Source: Bryobacterales bacterium
GTDB lineage: Bacteria > Acidobacteriota > Terriglobia > Bryobacterales > UBA6623
Assembly (NCBI GenBank): GCA_022826925.1
Contig: JAJDTX010000105.1
Span: 107,468-171,467 of the forward strand
Length of the DNA: 64,000 nt
Direction: 5' to 3'
In this document: positions 36,294 through 45,862 of the stretch, in pieces
Layout of the letters: every line of letters begins with the position of its first letter
Numbering within the stretch: position 1 is the first letter of the stretch
The notes under the pieces: model-generated
The model's input: the letters and a program-made list of their open reading frames with translations, nothing else
Told to the model about the DNA's origin: nothing
Database searches by the model: none
Program-made: the position numbers and the translations under genes

Positions 36294-39200
36294 CTAGAAG
36301 ATCCACTTGAGGCCGAACTGGATGCGACGCGGCTCCGACGCCGTTACGATCCGTCCAGCTGTCGGTCTGCCGACCCGCGTGTCCGGGCGCCCGAACACCG
36401 GGGTGTTCGTGAAGTTGAACGACTCGAAGCGGAACTGCAGGTAGTCGCCCTCCCACGGCAGGTTGAACCTGCGCGACAGCGAGAAGTCCAGCGCCCGCGT
36501 TCCGGGGCCCCAGATCAGGTTCCGTCCGGCATCGTCGAGCACTCCGTCGCCGCCGGGCCCGATCGCATCGGTGTTGAACCAGCGGTCGATGGTCCTCTGC
36601 GACTTGGGGAGGTTGAGTTCGCCTATCAGGTTGCCGCGCGTTGCGCCGCCCACGTTGGTGGTGTCTTGGTTGAACGAATGGCTGTCCGGCGTGCCCCCCA
36701 GCAAGTTGAGGATACCGCCGACCTGCCAACCGCCCAGGATCCATGCCCCGGGGCCGCTCGTGAGCGCCTTCTTGCCGGGGCCGAAAGGCAGCTCGTAGAC
36801 GAAGCTGGTGACCCAGGCCAAGCGGCGGTCGAGCGATGCGTTGCCGCGCTCGATGCCTTGGTTGTACGTGAACCGCTGCTGCGAGGTCGTGCCAGTGGTC
36901 AGGTTCTCGTTCACCACGTCAATGTTGTGGGCCCACGTGAACGAACTCAAGAAGGTGAAGCCCCCCGTGAACCGCTTCTCGCCCTTGACCGTGAGTGAGT
37001 TGTAGTTTTGGTTCAGGAAGTTCACACCGCGTAGGTTGATGTTGTTGAAGAAGGGGCGAATCTTGCGAGCCTGCCAGCGTAGCGTTGGGTGCGGCGTGAG
37101 AGGCTGGTTGATTCTGACCGAGCCGTGGATCTGCGAAGTGGAGGAACCGTTGTAGCCGATGGTCAGCAGCGTATCGCCGGGCAGCTCGCGCTGGATGTCG
37201 AAGAACCACTGCGCCGCGTAGAAGCTCGGCCAAACGCCATCCTTCTTCACGTTGACGTTCAGTCCGGCCCGCGGAAGGCCAGCACGCGTCGATGGCGGGA
37301 AGCCTTCCCTTGTGAAGAACGTGCTGTGCGTGCGGGGCTGGTTGTTGTCGAACTCGTTGGACTGCGGGGCGCCGGTGTTGAAGCGGGCCGCCTCGCCGCC
37401 CGTATTGTCATGTTCGCCATAGAACATACCGATGCCGACACGTACGACGGTGGCGTCGTTCACACGGTAGGCAAGGCCGACACGCGGCGCGAAATTGTTC
37501 ATGTCGTTCTCGCAAGCGCAGTCGGAGCCGCTCGATGGCGTTTGGAAGTGCGGCAGGTATTCTGCTTCGCCCCAGCCGCCATCGCGCACAGACAGGCGCT
37601 CGCCGGGGTCGATGGCGCGCCCGTTGACCTCGCCGATGAAGCGCACGACCGTGCTGTTAAGCGTATGGTTCTGCGGGTCGGGGAAGGTCGGCGTCAAGAA
37701 GAGCTCGTAACGCAGGCCCAAGTTCAGCGTCAGCCGCGAGGTGATCTTCCAATCGTCTTGGATGAAGGCTCCCCAATACGGAATGACCTGCTCTTCGCCG
37801 TTGGGCCAGCCCCAGCGACCGTTCCTGTTCCAACCCAGCAGGCCATCCGCGAGGGCATTGCCCGTCGCCCCACGGCTGGCGGCAACGAGCGGCATTTCGG
37901 CCGTGTAGTCACCCGTGTACTGGAACCGGCCTCGCCGGAAACGCGACGGCGAGCGCGGAATCTGCGTCCGGCGGTACTCGGCGCCAAACTTGATCGTGTG
38001 GCTGCCCTTGACCAACGTGAAGTTGTCGGAAATCTGGAGGTTGTCCATCTTGTTCACGTTCGGCCAGAAGGCGCGCGGGCCAACGGATTGGAAGCCGCTC
38101 ACAGTCGAGAGCGCGTAGCCGTGGTTCAGCCCGTCGTCGATGGAATCGCCGGGAGCGCCCAAGACGCCGAACGTCGGGTTAAGCTGTTCGGTGAACGGGA
38201 TGTCAAAGCGAGTCGGGAAGAATGTATAGCCGAAGCGCAGCTCGTTGAACATTGTCGGACTGATCGTTGTATTGAGAGCGGAAGCCCAGTTTTGCCCGGG
38301 CAGGTCGATCGTCTGGCCGTTGCCGCCGTTGGCGGGTAGGGGCAGGCTGCCGTTTTGCAGCACGAACTCATCTCTGATCGAATAGCGCGCAAACCAGCGA
38401 TTGTTGTTGTTGATGTTGTAGTCGAAGCGCATGTCGTACTGGTTGTGATCGATCGTGTCCGCGGGCGAGAAGAAGTGGTTGTTGCGCAGGTTCTCGCGGC
38501 CCGAGATGTTGGGTGCCGGGTAGTTTCCAAAGAGCGCTGTCGCAACGGGGTCAAAGCGATCTCTCGGAATCATGTTGTTCGGGAACTGGCTGCGGACGTT
38601 GTTGTCGTCTAGCGTTAGCGGATCAAAGATGTCGCGATCCGGGTGGGGCTGCTGGGAGAAGTCGCCGCCCAGCGCAGCCGCGCTCGGGACCGAAGCGGTG
38701 AAGCTCTGGCCCGCGCGGTCCTTGGTGCCTTGGAAGCTGAAGAAGCCGAACAGCGTGTTCCGTACGAGCGGGCCTCCGGCAGTGAAGCCGTACTGGTTGC
38801 GTCGCAGCGTCGGCTTGGCCGCGCCGACTCGGTTGGCGAAGAAGTTGGTCCCGTCCAGCTTGTCGTTGCGAATGAACTCGTAGACCGAGCCGTGGAACTC
38901 GTTCGTGCCGGACTTGGTGCTCACGAGGACCTTGGCGCCCATGCGGTAGCCGTACTCGGCAGACATGTTGTTGGTCACGACCTTGAACTCGCCGACGGCA
39001 TCTACGGACGGCTTCGTGGCCTGGGCTTGGAAGCCCAGCGCGCCGCCGGAGTTGCGGGACGAGTTGTCGGCGCCATCGAGCAGCACGTTGGTTTGGGCAG
39101 CGTGCATGCCGACCGCCAAGATGCCGCCCTCGCCGCCGCGCACGCCGTCGTGGCGCGTGCCCTTGCCCATTTCGCGGGACGGCAGCACGCCGACGGAGAA

Positions 39201-39662
39201 CTTCGCCAGCTCGAGGTAGTTGCGCCCGTTGAGCGGCATTTCAAGAATGCGCTTGGAGTCGATGACTTGGCCGACTTCGGTCTTCTCGGATTGGATCAGA
39301 ATGGCCGCCGCGTTGACCTCCACGGTCTCGGTGACGGAGCCGACCGTCAGCGCACAATCGATGCGCATAGTCTGCTGCACCTCGAGTCGGACCTCCGGGA
39401 ACTCCTTGGTCGAGAACCCATCCGACGCGCACGAGACTGAGTACAGTCCTTGGTTCAGGCCGGGAATCGTGAAGAACCCGACCTCGTTCGTAGAAACGGA
39501 ACTTTCCGCGCCGGTATCAAGACTTGAGACCAAGACTTGTGCGCCAGGAATGACGGCACCGGAATCGTCGGTGACAGTTCCTTGGATCGTGCCGCTGGTC
39601 TGGCCCAAGGCCAGCGCGGCCATCAGCGTGCCTGCTGTCAGCAGGCGGATTACCAATCGCAT
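36294..39662 (-). CDS. Oar-type TonB-dependent outer-membrane receptor with carboxypeptidase-regulatory domain
   Basis: 1122 aa. The start is set at the ATG before RLVIRLLTAGTLMAALALGQ (signal peptide) with Shine-Dalgarno GGGGAG 7 nt upstream; 23 earlier in-frame codons are rejected. Residues about 24-105 are a carboxypeptidase-D regulatory-like fold (GTIQGTVTDDSGAVIPGAQVLV). A plug-like region follows (IDSKRILEMPLNGRNYLELAKF, GMHAAQTNVLLDGADN, SAEYGYRMGAKVLVSTKSGTNEFHGSVYEF), then a long beta-barrel ending QFGLKWIF. Such receptors are abundant in Acidobacteriota and are thought to import glycans, peptides or metal complexes. The ligand is unknown. Confidence 0.94.
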   Translation of the reverse strand: MRLVIRLLTAGTLMAALALGQTSGTIQGTVTDDSGAVIPGAQVLVSSLDTGAESSVSTNEVGFFTIPGLNQGLYSVSCASDGFSTKEFPEVRLEVQQTMRIDCALTVGSVTETVEVNAAAILIQSEKTEVGQVIDSKRILEMPLNGRNYLELAKFSVGVLPSREMGKGTRHDGVRGGEGGILAVGMHAAQTNVLLDGADNSSRNSGGALGFQAQATKPSVDAVGEFKVVTNNMSAEYGYRMGAKVLVSTKSGTNEFHGSVYEFIRNDKLDGTNFFANRVGAAKPTLRRNQYGFTAGGPLVRNTLFGFFSFQGTKDRAGQSFTASVPSAAALGGDFSQQPHPDRDIFDPLTLDDNNVRSQFPNNMIPRDRFDPVATALFGNYPAPNISGRENLRNNHFFSPADTIDHNQYDMRFDYNINNNNRWFARYSIRDEFVLQNGSLPLPANGGNGQTIDLPGQNWASALNTTISPTMFNELRFGYTFFPTRFDIPFTEQLNPTFGVLGAPGDSIDDGLNHGYALSTVSGFQSVGPRAFWPNVNKMDNLQISDNFTLVKGSHTIKFGAEYRRTQIPRSPSRFRRGRFQYTGDYTAEMPLVAASRGATGNALADGLLGWNRNGRWGWPNGEEQVIPYWGAFIQDDWKITSRLTLNLGLRYELFLTPTFPDPQNHTLNSTVVRFIGEVNGRAIDPGERLSVRDGGWGEAEYLPHFQTPSSGSDCACENDMNNFAPRVGLAYRVNDATVVRVGIGMFYGEHDNTGGEAARFNTGAPQSNEFDNNQPRTHSTFFTREGFPPSTRAGLPRAGLNVNVKKDGVWPSFYAAQWFFDIQRELPGDTLLTIGYNGSSTSQIHGSVRINQPLTPHPTLRWQARKIRPFFNNINLRGVNFLNQNYNSLTVKGEKRFTGGFTFLSSFTWAHNIDVVNENLTTGTTSQQRFTYNQGIERGNASLDRRLAWVTSFVYELPFGPGKKALTSGPGAWILGGWQVGGILNLLGGTPDSHSFNQDTTNVGGATRGNLIGELNLPKSQRTIDRWFNTDAIGPGGDGVLDDAGRNLIWGPGTRALDFSLSRRFNLPWEGDYLQFRFESFNFTNTPVFGRPDTRVGRPTAGRIVTASEPRRIQFGLKWIF

Positions 39663-40042
39663 GAATAACTCCCCTGATTGCCTGGCCGAGCCCGCGTCCG
39701 CGACCCCTCGCAAGCGCGTCTCGGCCCGCACCTAAGCGTACCGCCATCTGACGCCACGGTCAACTGCGCTTGGCTGGCAACGACTTGGGCTGATTCCGCG
39801 CGGCGGTTCGTGACTGTGAACAGCGTGCGCCAAGACACCCGGCTCTGCGGGTCTGGCCGACTGCCACGTTAGACTCGCAGCCGCCCGCCGTCGAGGCCGA
39901 CGCCACGAGGTTGCGCTGCCGAGCCGACCCAACAGCCGCGGCCGCTCAAGTGCAATTCCAAGACCATAACGGTTGGGATAATCGAGTGGGACGGTCGCGC
40001 TAGCGCCCAAGGGCTCGTTCCCCATCGAATTGGTACGGAACA
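39663..40042. other. 380-bp divergent spacer between TonB receptor and methyltransferase
   Basis: No gene seen. It holds the receptor promoter (39735-39763, separate entry). The remainder is GC-rich, without repeats or U-tract hairpins. The open frames crossing it are not coding-like. Confidence 0.4.
39735..39763 (-). promoter_or_regulatory. Promoter of the TonB-dependent receptor gene
   Basis: On the minus strand TTGACC (39763-39758) and TACGCT (39740-39735) are 17 bp apart. The -35 box matches five of six consensus bases; the -10 box is weaker. The transcript would carry a leader of about 65 nt before ATG 39662. Confidence 0.55.
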
Positions 40043-40702
40043 GTGGGACGTCGATTGGCAAGGGACCTCGCGCGCGCGGCCATCGCCAGAGGGGAGCCCC
40101 TGGCTTGGTTCGAGGAGTTGTACGCCCGCGTGGAATCCTCCGGCCCTTCTGTCGTTCCGTGGGCTGACTTGGAGGCGAATCCCAACCTCGTCGCCTGGCT
40201 CGATCGGGAACACGTCGAGGGCACGGGGAAGAGCGCTCTGGTCGTAGGCTGCGGGCTGGGCGACGATGCCGAGGAACTGAGGCGGCGGGGCTTTCGGGTG
40301 ACCGCATTCGATGTTTCGGCCTCCGCCATAGCGACGGCGGCCAGACGCTTCCCGGAATCGGCGGTCGAGTACGTGGCCGCCGACCTATTCCAGCCGCCCG
40401 CAAACTGGACGCGGAAGTATGACTTGATTCACGAAGCTTACACGCTGCAGGTGCTCCCTCGTGGGCTGCGATCGAAGGCGCTAAGCCAATTGGCATCGTT
40501 CGTTTCGCCGGACGGGATCCTGCTAGTGATCGCGAGAGCGAGGGACGAAGCCGACGACCCTGGCGAGATGCCGTGGCCGTTGACCTGCACCGAACTTGAG
40601 ATGGCGACTCGCTCGGGTCTCGAGAGAGTCTCGTTTGAGGACTACCTCGATGACGAGCGGCCGCGGGTGCGACGCTTCCGGGCCGCGTACAAGCGCCCTT
40701 GA
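40043..40702 (+). CDS. Class I SAM-dependent methyltransferase (TPMT-like)
   Basis: 219 aa from a GTG. The SAM-binding loop is ALVVGCGLGDDAEELRRRGFRVTAFDVSASAI at about residues 65-96, followed by YVAADLFQPP and YDLIHEAYTLQVLP. This pattern (GCGxGDDAExLA..G..VTAFDIS) belongs to the thiopurine/thiol methyltransferase-like group that acts on small molecules. The substrate is unknown. An N-terminal stretch before residue 20 may be too long; the GTG is the only upstream start with a GGA nearby. The gene stands alone. Confidence 0.87.
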   Translation: MGRRLARDLARAAIARGEPLAWFEELYARVESSGPSVVPWADLEANPNLVAWLDREHVEGTGKSALVVGCGLGDDAEELRRRGFRVTAFDVSASAIATAARRFPESAVEYVAADLFQPPANWTRKYDLIHEAYTLQVLPRGLRSKALSQLASFVSPDGILLVIARARDEADDPGEMPWPLTCTELEMATRSGLERVSFEDYLDDERPRVRRFRAAYKRP

Positions 40703-40935
40703 ACCCTTAGCGCTTGCGTTCCTCGACAGGGAACACGCTGTCCGGGCCGGTCGTGACTCAATCCCCCAAAGTGATCTGTCGTTTTCACCCCCAGCTCCCC
40801 CGCTAGCTTGGGATAGGTGCCAGGTGAGCCGACTTCGGGTCCGAAGGCGAACGTGTTGTTGCCGTGCCAGCCAGAACTTCGGCTGGCAGCCGAAACCCGC
40901 TGCTCGAGTGCCCGCGGTCTCGACGCGGCGCAGCG

Positions 40936-41883
40936 TTACTCGGCGAGCTCGCGAAATCGGTCCATGGCTGCCTCGGCGTCACCCTCTCGGCCGAGGCGTC
41001 GGTAGACCGAGACCAGGCTGTACTGGACGCTCGCATCGAGCGGCGACAGCTGCGCGGCGCTCTCCAGCGCTTCCGCTGCGAGGCGGAGCTTGTTCGACTT
41101 CGCGTACACGATGCCCAGTTCGCGTTGGGCGGGGGCATGGCTGCGGTCCGCTGCCAACGCGGCGGCGAGCGCAGTCTCAGCCGCCTCCAAGTCGCCGAGG
41201 TCGTGTAACAGGCTGCCTAGATGGTAGTGCGGCCAAGCAGACACTGCAGCTGCGCTGCGGTTGAGCGAAATCGCCCGCTCTAATGCCGTGATCGCGGCTC
41301 TAGGCCGGCCTAGCCCCTCTAGGCACTGCCCGCGCAGATCGTGCGCCGCCGCCAATTCAGGCGTGCTTTCGAGGATCTGATCCAGCTGTGACAGTGCTGC
41401 GGAAAACTGCCCTTGGTCGTAGTGAACCTGAGCTAGGGCTAGCCTGTAGCGGTTTGAGTCCCCATGCTGCGCGACCAGCCGATCCAGTTCCGCTCGGGCC
41501 CAGTGTCGTCGCTCTAGGCGAATAAACGAACCGGCGAGTAGGAATCGCGCATCGGGCTCCAGCGGCGCGAGCGCGTCGGATCTCTTCAGGGCCGAGGCGG
41601 CCGAGAAGTAGCGGCCCACTTGGTAGTGCGCGATGCCGAGGGCACGCAGCAGCGTTGCGGGCTGCGGACTGCTGCTTGCCGCCTTGATGAGGATGCCCTC
41701 CACAGCTGGCCACTGTTCGACGGCGATGGCGGCCCGTAGTCGCTCGGTGGTGGCGGGCTGTAGGCCGAGTTCCTCGGTCCGCAGCGACACTGCGTTCTCA
41801 ACCCCAAGTGCGCGCGGAGTGAATTGTAGTGCAACCGCAGCCAGGGCTAGCGGGCCGACCAACAAACGCACTCGTCCGTTCAA
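40936..41883 (-). CDS. Exported TPR-repeat protein
   Basis: 315 aa with signal peptide MNGRVRLLVGPLALAAVALQF. Tandem tetratricopeptide repeats run from about residue 75 to 310 (LLRALGIAHYQVGRYFSAASAL, YRLALAQVHYDQGQFSAALSQL, HYHLGSLLHDLGDLEAAETAL, QRELGIVYAKSNKLRLAAEAL, QYSLVSVYRRLGREGDAEAAM). TPR superhelices mediate protein binding, here in the periplasm. It follows the carboxypeptidase-regulatory/TPR gene by 4 bp and is divergent from the CRTAC1 gene, so the three probably act together at the cell surface. Confidence 0.85.
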   Translation of the reverse strand: MNGRVRLLVGPLALAAVALQFTPRALGVENAVSLRTEELGLQPATTERLRAAIAVEQWPAVEGILIKAASSSPQPATLLRALGIAHYQVGRYFSAASALKRSDALAPLEPDARFLLAGSFIRLERRHWARAELDRLVAQHGDSNRYRLALAQVHYDQGQFSAALSQLDQILESTPELAAAHDLRGQCLEGLGRPRAAITALERAISLNRSAAAVSAWPHYHLGSLLHDLGDLEAAETALAAALAADRSHAPAQRELGIVYAKSNKLRLAAEALESAAQLSPLDASVQYSLVSVYRRLGREGDAEAAMDRFRELAE

Positions 41884-41887
41884 GCGG

Positions 41888-42589
41888 CTAGCCTCCCTTG
41901 CAGTCCGGGGGCAGGGCCGGGTTGATCCGGCGCAATCTTGTGCAAGCCGTTGCTGCGCCCGCCGCGTCGCCGGTCGACTCCAACAGTAGGATCAGAGGTT
42001 CGTAGGGGCTCACGAACCACGGGTCGGCTTGCACGCTCTGCTGAAACGCTTGGAGCGCACTGGATGCATCGCCAAGTGCCAGGTGCAGCCTGCCAATTTC
42101 GAACCAAGCCTGTGCGTAGCCGGGGTAGGCTTGGGTCGCGCGCTGAAGATGGGCGAGAGCCTTATCGATCTCGCCGCTTGATCCGCGTTCCAGTTCCCTC
42201 ACTGCCGCGTGGAAGTGTCTTGTCGCGTCGGCTGGAGCGGCGAGGTGCGACACGCTGATGCTCTCGCCGTGGTGCTTGCCCAAGCGGTGCAGGACAACCC
42301 CAGGAATGAGCGGATCCACCGGGAGCTCGGCCAACTCAACGCTGGCCGTCCTGTAGCCCCGTGCTGTGACGGTCGCCGAGCAGCCTAGCAGATCGGAGAG
42401 ACTTGAGAACTCGAACCAGCCCTCCGGATCTACGCCCACCTCGGACTGTGCCGCAGCGCCGCAGCGCACGGCCACTTGCGTGGACCCCGGCAGGGGCATT
42501 CCGTCGTCGGTGATGATGCGCCCCCGCACGGAGCCGCTAAGCGCCGACGCGGCCGCGAGGCCCAGCAGCACCACTAGCTTCGCGCCCAT
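41888..42589 (-). CDS. Exported protein with carboxypeptidase-regulatory-like domain and TPRs
   Basis: 233 aa. The start is placed at the ATG before GAKLVVLLGLAAASALSGS, a signal peptide; the upstream open frame lies in the divergent gene. A beta-sandwich of carboxypeptidase-regulatory type follows (GRIITDDGMPLPGSTQVAV to VTARGYRTASVEL, about 22-82). TPRs lie from about 125 (ALAHLQRATQAYPGYAQAWFEIGRLHLALGDASSALQAFQQSVQADPWFVSPYEPL). It is co-directional with the TPR gene 4 bp downstream. The start lies only 25 bp from the divergent CRTAC1 start, so both promoters must overlap coding sequence. Confidence 0.8.
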   Translation of the reverse strand: MGAKLVVLLGLAAASALSGSVRGRIITDDGMPLPGSTQVAVRCGAAAQSEVGVDPEGWFEFSSLSDLLGCSATVTARGYRTASVELAELPVDPLIPGVVLHRLGKHHGESISVSHLAAPADATRHFHAAVRELERGSSGEIDKALAHLQRATQAYPGYAQAWFEIGRLHLALGDASSALQAFQQSVQADPWFVSPYEPLILLLESTGDAAGAATACTRLRRINPALPPDCKGG

Positions 42590-42614
42590 GCGGCACCATG
42601 ATACTGGGGTGTCG

Positions 42615-44312
42615 ATGCTGCCGGTGCGGATCATGGCCTGCCTGCTGGCTCTAGCCACTGGTATGGCAGTGGCGCAGCGATTCGAGGATGTCCTCGCGCG
42701 CACTGGAATCGATTTCGTGCACGCCCCGTCGAAGACACCGCGCAAGTATCTGCCGGAGACCATGGGTGGCGGAGTCGCCCTGTTAGACGCCGATCTTGAC
42801 GGGCGCCTAGACGTATTTTTCGTCAATGGTGCCGGCCTCTCATTTCCGCACACCGAAGGTGTCGAACCGGACAAGTCCGATCCCAAGTATTGGAATCGCC
42901 TCTACATCAACCGCGGCGACTGGCGCTTTGAAGATGTCACCGAGACCTACGCACTGCAGGGGCGAGGCTACGGCATGGGTGCGGCTGTGGGCGACTATGA
43001 CAACGATGGCGACCCCGACCTATTGGTGACGAGTTTGGGCACCGGGGACTCGCCCGCGGCCCAGCTCTACCGCAATGACGCCGGGCGCCGCTTTGTTGAG
43101 GTCACGCGGGAGGCGGGTCTTGATGTACAGGGCTGGGCCACGAGCGCGGGGTTTTTCGACGCCGACAACGATGGGGACTTGGACCTGCTGATCCTGCGCT
43201 ACATGCGGTGGGGATTTGATGTCGACCACCGTTGCGGCATGGAAGCCAGCCACGGCCGCTCGTACTGCCACCCGGATCTGTTCCCGCCGGAATCGAACGT
43301 GTTCTACCGCAACAACGGGGATGGCACCTTCCGCGATGCCAGCGCTTCCTCGGGTATTGCCGACCATGCCGGCAAGGGCTTGGGGCTCGCCTTCGCGGAC
43401 TACGACCTAGATGGCTGGACGGACATCGCCATTGCGAATGACTCGCACCGGCAGTTCTTGTTCCGCAATCTTGGGAATGGCAAGTTCTCCGAAGAGGCGC
43501 TCATGGCGGGCACCGCCTTCGACGACCACGGCGCGGAATTCGCCGGCATGGGCATCCTATTTCAGGATCTGGATGACGACGGCCGTGCAGACTTGGTCGT
43601 TACGACGCTCTCGCAGGAGCGCTATGCGCTCTTCTTTAATGCCGGCGGCGGTTTGTTCGACTACTCCACCGGGCGCTCGGGGCTTGGCAGCGCGACGCAG
43701 CTATTCGCGGGCTGGGGCCTCGCCGCCTTTGATACAGATGCCGATGGACGGCGCGAGATCTTCTTCGCCAACGGGCATGTGATGGACAACATCGAGCAGT
43801 CCCAGCCGCACATCAGCTACCTGCAGCCGCCGCTGCTGTTTAGACTCGACGGGCGCACGCTCACGGATGTGTCCGACTCCGCAGGGGCTCTGTTTTCAAC
43901 CGCCTGGGCGAGTCGAGGCGCTGCTGTCGGGGACATGGACGACAACGGCTTGCCGGACCTTGTCGTGGCGAACCTCGGCGGCGTGCCGTACGTTGCGCGC
44001 AACGTATCTGGCGGAGACAACGGCTGGATCGGGGTGCGACTCCAAGGCTGCGCGAGCAACCGCGACGGTCTCGGTGCCAGTGTCGTGCTAGAGGGCGAGG
44101 ATGGACCGGCCCAGCGCCGGACAGTGACTCGTAGCGGTAGTTACTTGGCTGCCCGGGATCCTCGTGTATTCTTCGGAACCGGCCAGCGGCAGACGCTGGC
44201 TAGCCTCACTGTGATCTGGCCGAGCGGAGCTGTGTCGACGCATGAGAATCTGCAAGCCAACGCGGTGAACGTGATCCAAGAGACGCCCGGCTGTAGCCCG
44301 GATCCGCGGTGA
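42615..44312 (+). CDS. CRTAC1/ASPIC-UnbV protein with FG-GAP (VCBS) repeats
   Basis: 565 aa, exported (signal peptide MLPVRIMACLLALATGMAVAQ; Shine-Dalgarno-like GGGG upstream). It forms a beta-propeller with calcium-binding DxDxDG loops: LDADLDGRLD, DYDNDGDPD, DADNDGDLD, DYDLDGWTD, DLDDDGRAD, DTDADGRRE, DMDDNGLPD. The C-terminal ASPIC/UnbV domain is at about 465-560 (GWIGVRLQGCASNRDGLGASVVL to VIWPSGAVSTHENLQAN). Such proteins are cell-surface or secreted, presumably adhesive or carbohydrate-binding; no enzyme activity is shown. It is divergent from two TPR genes, an arrangement repeated in Acidobacteriota genomes. Confidence 0.9.
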   Translation: MLPVRIMACLLALATGMAVAQRFEDVLARTGIDFVHAPSKTPRKYLPETMGGGVALLDADLDGRLDVFFVNGAGLSFPHTEGVEPDKSDPKYWNRLYINRGDWRFEDVTETYALQGRGYGMGAAVGDYDNDGDPDLLVTSLGTGDSPAAQLYRNDAGRRFVEVTREAGLDVQGWATSAGFFDADNDGDLDLLILRYMRWGFDVDHRCGMEASHGRSYCHPDLFPPESNVFYRNNGDGTFRDASASSGIADHAGKGLGLAFADYDLDGWTDIAIANDSHRQFLFRNLGNGKFSEEALMAGTAFDDHGAEFAGMGILFQDLDDDGRADLVVTTLSQERYALFFNAGGGLFDYSTGRSGLGSATQLFAGWGLAAFDTDADGRREIFFANGHVMDNIEQSQPHISYLQPPLLFRLDGRTLTDVSDSAGALFSTAWASRGAAVGDMDDNGLPDLVVANLGGVPYVARNVSGGDNGWIGVRLQGCASNRDGLGASVVLEGEDGPAQRRTVTRSGSYLAARDPRVFFGTGQRQTLASLTVIWPSGAVSTHENLQANAVNVIQETPGCSPDPR

Positions 44313-44378
44313 ATGCACATTTGCTCCGTTGCGGGCGCGCGCGGAGCCTTCGCTTTCGCCGAGCCGCAGCCAGCTTGC

Positions 44379-44384
44379 TAGACT
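44379..44384 (+). promoter_or_regulatory. -10 box of the first sulfatase gene
   Basis: TAGACT with TTCGCC 18 bp upstream (44355-44360), a weak -35. The predicted leader is about 30 nt to the ATG at 44419. Confidence 0.35.
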
Positions 44385-44418
44385 CGGTTTCGCTCCGCGA
44401 ATCGCGAGTTGAACGACC

Positions 44419-45852
44419 ATGCAGTTGACTGTCCGATGTGCCATCGTCGCCGGAATTCTCGCCAGCCTGCTCCCGGCTGCTTCTCCCCCGCCTAACGTGA
44501 TCGTGGTTCTGGTGGACGACTTGGGCTGGATGGACTTGGGTTGCCAGGGCTCGGACTTCTACCGCACCCCGAACATCGACCGCTTGGCTGCAACGGGCAT
44601 GCGGTTTACCGATGGCTACGCCTCGTGTGCGGTCTGTTCGCCGACGCGGGCCGCCTTGATGACCGGACGGTCGCCAGCCAGGCTTGGCATTACTGACTGG
44701 ATCCGCGCCGAGTTCCAGCTCACCGCGCGCCAGTGGCCGAACGTCCGGGACAGGTTCGGCTACCACCGCACGGGCAGCGCTGATCGTGAATTGCTCACTC
44801 CCGTGAACGAGCTGCAGCTGCCACACAGCGAGATCACGCTGGCTGAGCTGCTCAAGCCGATCGGGTATGCCAGCGCCTTCATCGGGAAGTGGCACTTGGG
44901 AGGACGGGGCCACTTGCCGGTCGACCAGGGCTTCGACGAGAACTATGGCGGATGGGACTATGGACAGCCGCCTTCGTACTTCGACCCGTTCGTGGAGCTT
45001 CCCCGGTTGCCGATGGGCATCCCAACGCTCGCGCCGCGGCAGCCTGGAGAGTATCTGACGGATCGCGAGGCAGACGAGGCTGTCGGGTTCATCGAGCGCA
45101 ACAGGGACCGGCCGTTCCTGCTGTACCTGTCGCACTACGCGGTGCATACGCCGATTCAGGCCAAGAAGGATCTGATCGCCCGCTACGAGCCTCGGCGCGA
45201 TGGGCAAGGGCAGGACGACCCCGTCTACGCGGCTATGGTGCACAGCGTCGATGACGCCATGGGGAGGCTGCTCGAGACTCTCGACCGGACCGGCCTCACG
45301 GATCGCACGTTGATCGTGTTCACGGGTGACAACGGCGGGCTCGACCGTCAAGGCCGCCCGACCGAGAACGCGCCCTTGCGCAGCGGCAAGGGCTATGCCT
45401 ACGAAGGTGGGCTGCGGACGCCTTGGATCGTGCGCTGGCCGGGTGTCACCGAGGCCGCGGCGGTTTCCCGGGAGCCGGTTGCCAGCATTGATCTATTGCC
45501 CACGATTGCCGCCGCTGTCGGAACCAGGCCACCCGCCGACCGGGAAATCGATGGCATTGACTTGGGCCCGGCCCTGCGGGGCGGCAACCTCCCTGAGCGG
45601 GCGCTCTTTTGGCACTTCCCGCACTACCGGCACGGCCCGGGCCACGATCCGTACTCAGTGGTGCGCAAGGGAGACTGGAAGCTGATCCGCTTCTACGATC
45701 CGGCCAAGACCGAACTCTACAATCTTGCCGACGACCTCGGCGAAGCCAACGATCTGGCAGCCGCAGAACAGGATCGGGCCGACCAGCTCTCAGCCCTGTT
45801 GGACGAGGGCTTGCAGGATGTCGGCGCGCGCTTGCCGATTGCGCCAGAGTAG
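44419..45852 (+). CDS. Type I sulfatase, arylsulfatase A-like
   Basis: 477 aa, exported (signal peptide MQLTVRCAIVAGILASLLPAAS). The CSPTR motif (C73-R77) is the formylglycine site, followed by GRSPARLGITDW. Metal ligands are D33/D34 (LVDDLGW) and the DN of VFTGDNGG. FIGKWHLGG and HYAVHTP supply the sulfate-binding Lys and His. The C-terminal subdomain has KLIRFYDPAKTELYNLADDLGEANDL. It would remove sulfate esters from an organic substrate, often a glycan, after activation by a formylglycine-generating enzyme not present here. A second sulfatase lies at 55128-56594. Confidence 0.93.
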   Translation: MQLTVRCAIVAGILASLLPAASPPPNVIVVLVDDLGWMDLGCQGSDFYRTPNIDRLAATGMRFTDGYASCAVCSPTRAALMTGRSPARLGITDWIRAEFQLTARQWPNVRDRFGYHRTGSADRELLTPVNELQLPHSEITLAELLKPIGYASAFIGKWHLGGRGHLPVDQGFDENYGGWDYGQPPSYFDPFVELPRLPMGIPTLAPRQPGEYLTDREADEAVGFIERNRDRPFLLYLSHYAVHTPIQAKKDLIARYEPRRDGQGQDDPVYAAMVHSVDDAMGRLLETLDRTGLTDRTLIVFTGDNGGLDRQGRPTENAPLRSGKGYAYEGGLRTPWIVRWPGVTEAAAVSREPVASIDLLPTIAAAVGTRPPADREIDGIDLGPALRGGNLPERALFWHFPHYRHGPGHDPYSVVRKGDWKLIRFYDPAKTELYNLADDLGEANDLAAAEQDRADQLSALLDEGLQDVGARLPIAPE

Positions 45853-45862
45853 GCCCGCCGAT

